A program made the translations under genes and the position numbers. A stretch of 6,403 nt of DNA from UBA668 sp049318165. GTDB lineage: Bacteria; Actinomycetota; Acidimicrobiia; Acidimicrobiales; Ilumatobacteraceae. The notes under the pieces are model-generated. The model saw only the letters and a list, made by a program, of their open reading frames with translations. It did not search any database and was not told the DNA's origin. Position 1 is the stretch's first letter. Each line of letters starts with the position of its first letter. The DNA lies in assembly GCA_049318165.1 (NCBI GenBank), contig JBMOGW010000204.1, positions 1-6,403 on the forward strand, read 5' to 3'. Below are positions 5,833 through 6,403 of this stretch, one piece after another.

Positions 5833-5835
5833 GAG
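5832..5835 (+). promoter_or_regulatory. Ribosome binding site (GGAG) of the aminotransferase gene
   Basis: GGAG lies 6 bases before the ATG at 5842 and supports that start. Its first base is the last base of the inverted repeat, so an RNA hairpin could partly mask it. Confidence 0.65.
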
Positions 5836-5841
5836 CACATC

Positions 5842-6403
5842 ATGACCTCGCTCTCCGAGCAGGCCCAACGACACCTCTGGATGCACTTCACCCGCCTCGG
5901 CGCGTACTCCGCCGAGCACGAGGTGCCGGTGATCACCCGCGGCGAGGGGTGCTACGTCTACGACCAGCACGGCAAGCGCTACCTCGACGGCCTGTCCGGG
6001 CTGTTCACGGTGCAACTCGGCCACGGCCGCACCGAACTGGCCGAGGCGGCGGCGCGCCAGGCCGAGCAACTGGCCTACTTCCCGGTCTGGTCGTTCGCAC
6101 ACGAACCGGCGATCACCCTGGCGTCGCGTCTCGCCGACCACGCGCCGGGCGATCTGAACCGTGCGTTCTTCACCCCGTCCGGCGGTGACGCCGTCGAGAC
6201 CGCGATCAAGCTCGCACGCCAGTACTGGAAGCTGCGCGGACAGCACAGCAAGACGAAAGTCGTGTCGCGCTACCTCGCCTACCACGGCACCACGCTGGGG
6301 GCGCTGAGCCTCACCGGTGTGCCGGCCATCAAGACGCCGTTCGAGCCCCTGATGCCGGGCGCGATCAAGGTGCAGACGCCCTACCGCTACCGCTGCAACG
6401 ACT
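5842..6403 (+). CDS. Class III PLP-dependent aminotransferase, N-terminal part (runs off the right edge)
   Basis: The first 187 residues of a cytoplasmic omega-amino-acid, polyamine or diamine type transaminase are present; the family is usually about 450 residues, so over half, including the PLP lysine, lies outside the window. The N-terminus (HLWMHFTRLGAY) leads into GCYVYDQHGKRYLDGLSG, the strand and turn that open every class III enzyme. The cofactor phosphate-binding turn SGGDAVETA is at 113-121, replacing the common SGSEAVE(T/A)A, and YHGTT (147-151) stacks on the PLP ring. The frame stays open to the last base. It would transfer an amino group from an omega-amine or amino acid to pyruvate or a similar keto acid; the actual substrate is unknown. 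The start is fixed by GGAG 6 bases upstream. A strong palindrome over its promoter suggests substrate-responsive repression. Confidence 0.93.
   Translation, partial: MTSLSEQAQRHLWMHFTRLGAYSAEHEVPVITRGEGCYVYDQHGKRYLDGLSGLFTVQLGHGRTELAEAAARQAEQLAYFPVWSFAHEPAITLASRLADHAPGDLNRAFFTPSGGDAVETAIKLARQYWKLRGQHSKTKVVSRYLAYHGTTLGALSLTGVPAIKTPFEPLMPGAIKVQTPYRYRCND

Noticed and set aside
5221..6285. A 354-codon minus-strand frame over the lipoprotein and aminotransferase genes
   Set aside because: Its composition is antisense-like (Arg, Gly, Val, Glu rich) with no motif. The plus strand carries two convincing genes there.
1..6403. One novel multi-gene defence, biosynthetic or mobile system spanning the window
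   Set aside because: Gene directions change several times, no core synthase, nuclease, transposase or toxin is present, and the families are individually common. Only two short coupled pairs are supported.

Overview
The window is GC-rich, densely coding chromosomal DNA. It carries seven complete or nearly complete protein genes plus one fragment at the left edge, with no intergenic stretch above about 100 bases. GTG starts, 4-base GTGA stop/start overlaps, an actinobacterial-looking gene repertoire and several start codons placed 6-8 bases after a TANNNT hexamer (the leaderless layout) suggest a high-GC actinobacterium. An acidimicrobial lineage such as Ilumatobacter is a plausible but unproven guess from style alone. 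No RNA gene, insertion sequence, integrase or CRISPR array was seen.

Layout from left to right: (1) the 5' end of an unidentified minus-strand gene (1-83); (2) a divergent plus-strand gene for an MFS exporter fused to a C-terminal cyclic-nucleotide-binding domain (125-1804); (3) a plus-strand pair, cytochrome P450 (1832-3049) and GNAT acetyltransferase (3046-3666), joined by a GTGA overlap; the GNAT resembles the bacterial relatives of the O-GlcNAcase C-terminal domain; (4) a minus-strand pair, alpha/beta hydrolase (5199-4420) and crotonase-family protein (4423-3638), also joined by a GTGA overlap and converging on the GNAT gene with a 29-base tail-to-tail overlap; (5) a plus-strand gene for a small secreted lipoprotein (5281-5790), divergent from the hydrolase; (6) a class III PLP aminotransferase (5842 to the window end, truncated) preceded by a perfect 13-base inverted repeat that starts inside its predicted -10 box.

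Functionally this looks like accessory or catabolic metabolism (P450 oxidation, thioester or ester chemistry, amine transamination) plus export. Nothing in the sequence ties all the genes into one pathway. The firm transcriptional units are P450-GNAT and hydrolase-crotonase. The least ordinary observations are the crotonase lacking both canonical catalytic glutamates, the nucleotide-sensor domain on the exporter, and the operator-like palindrome before the aminotransferase. I did not find convincing evidence of a wholly new multi-gene system.
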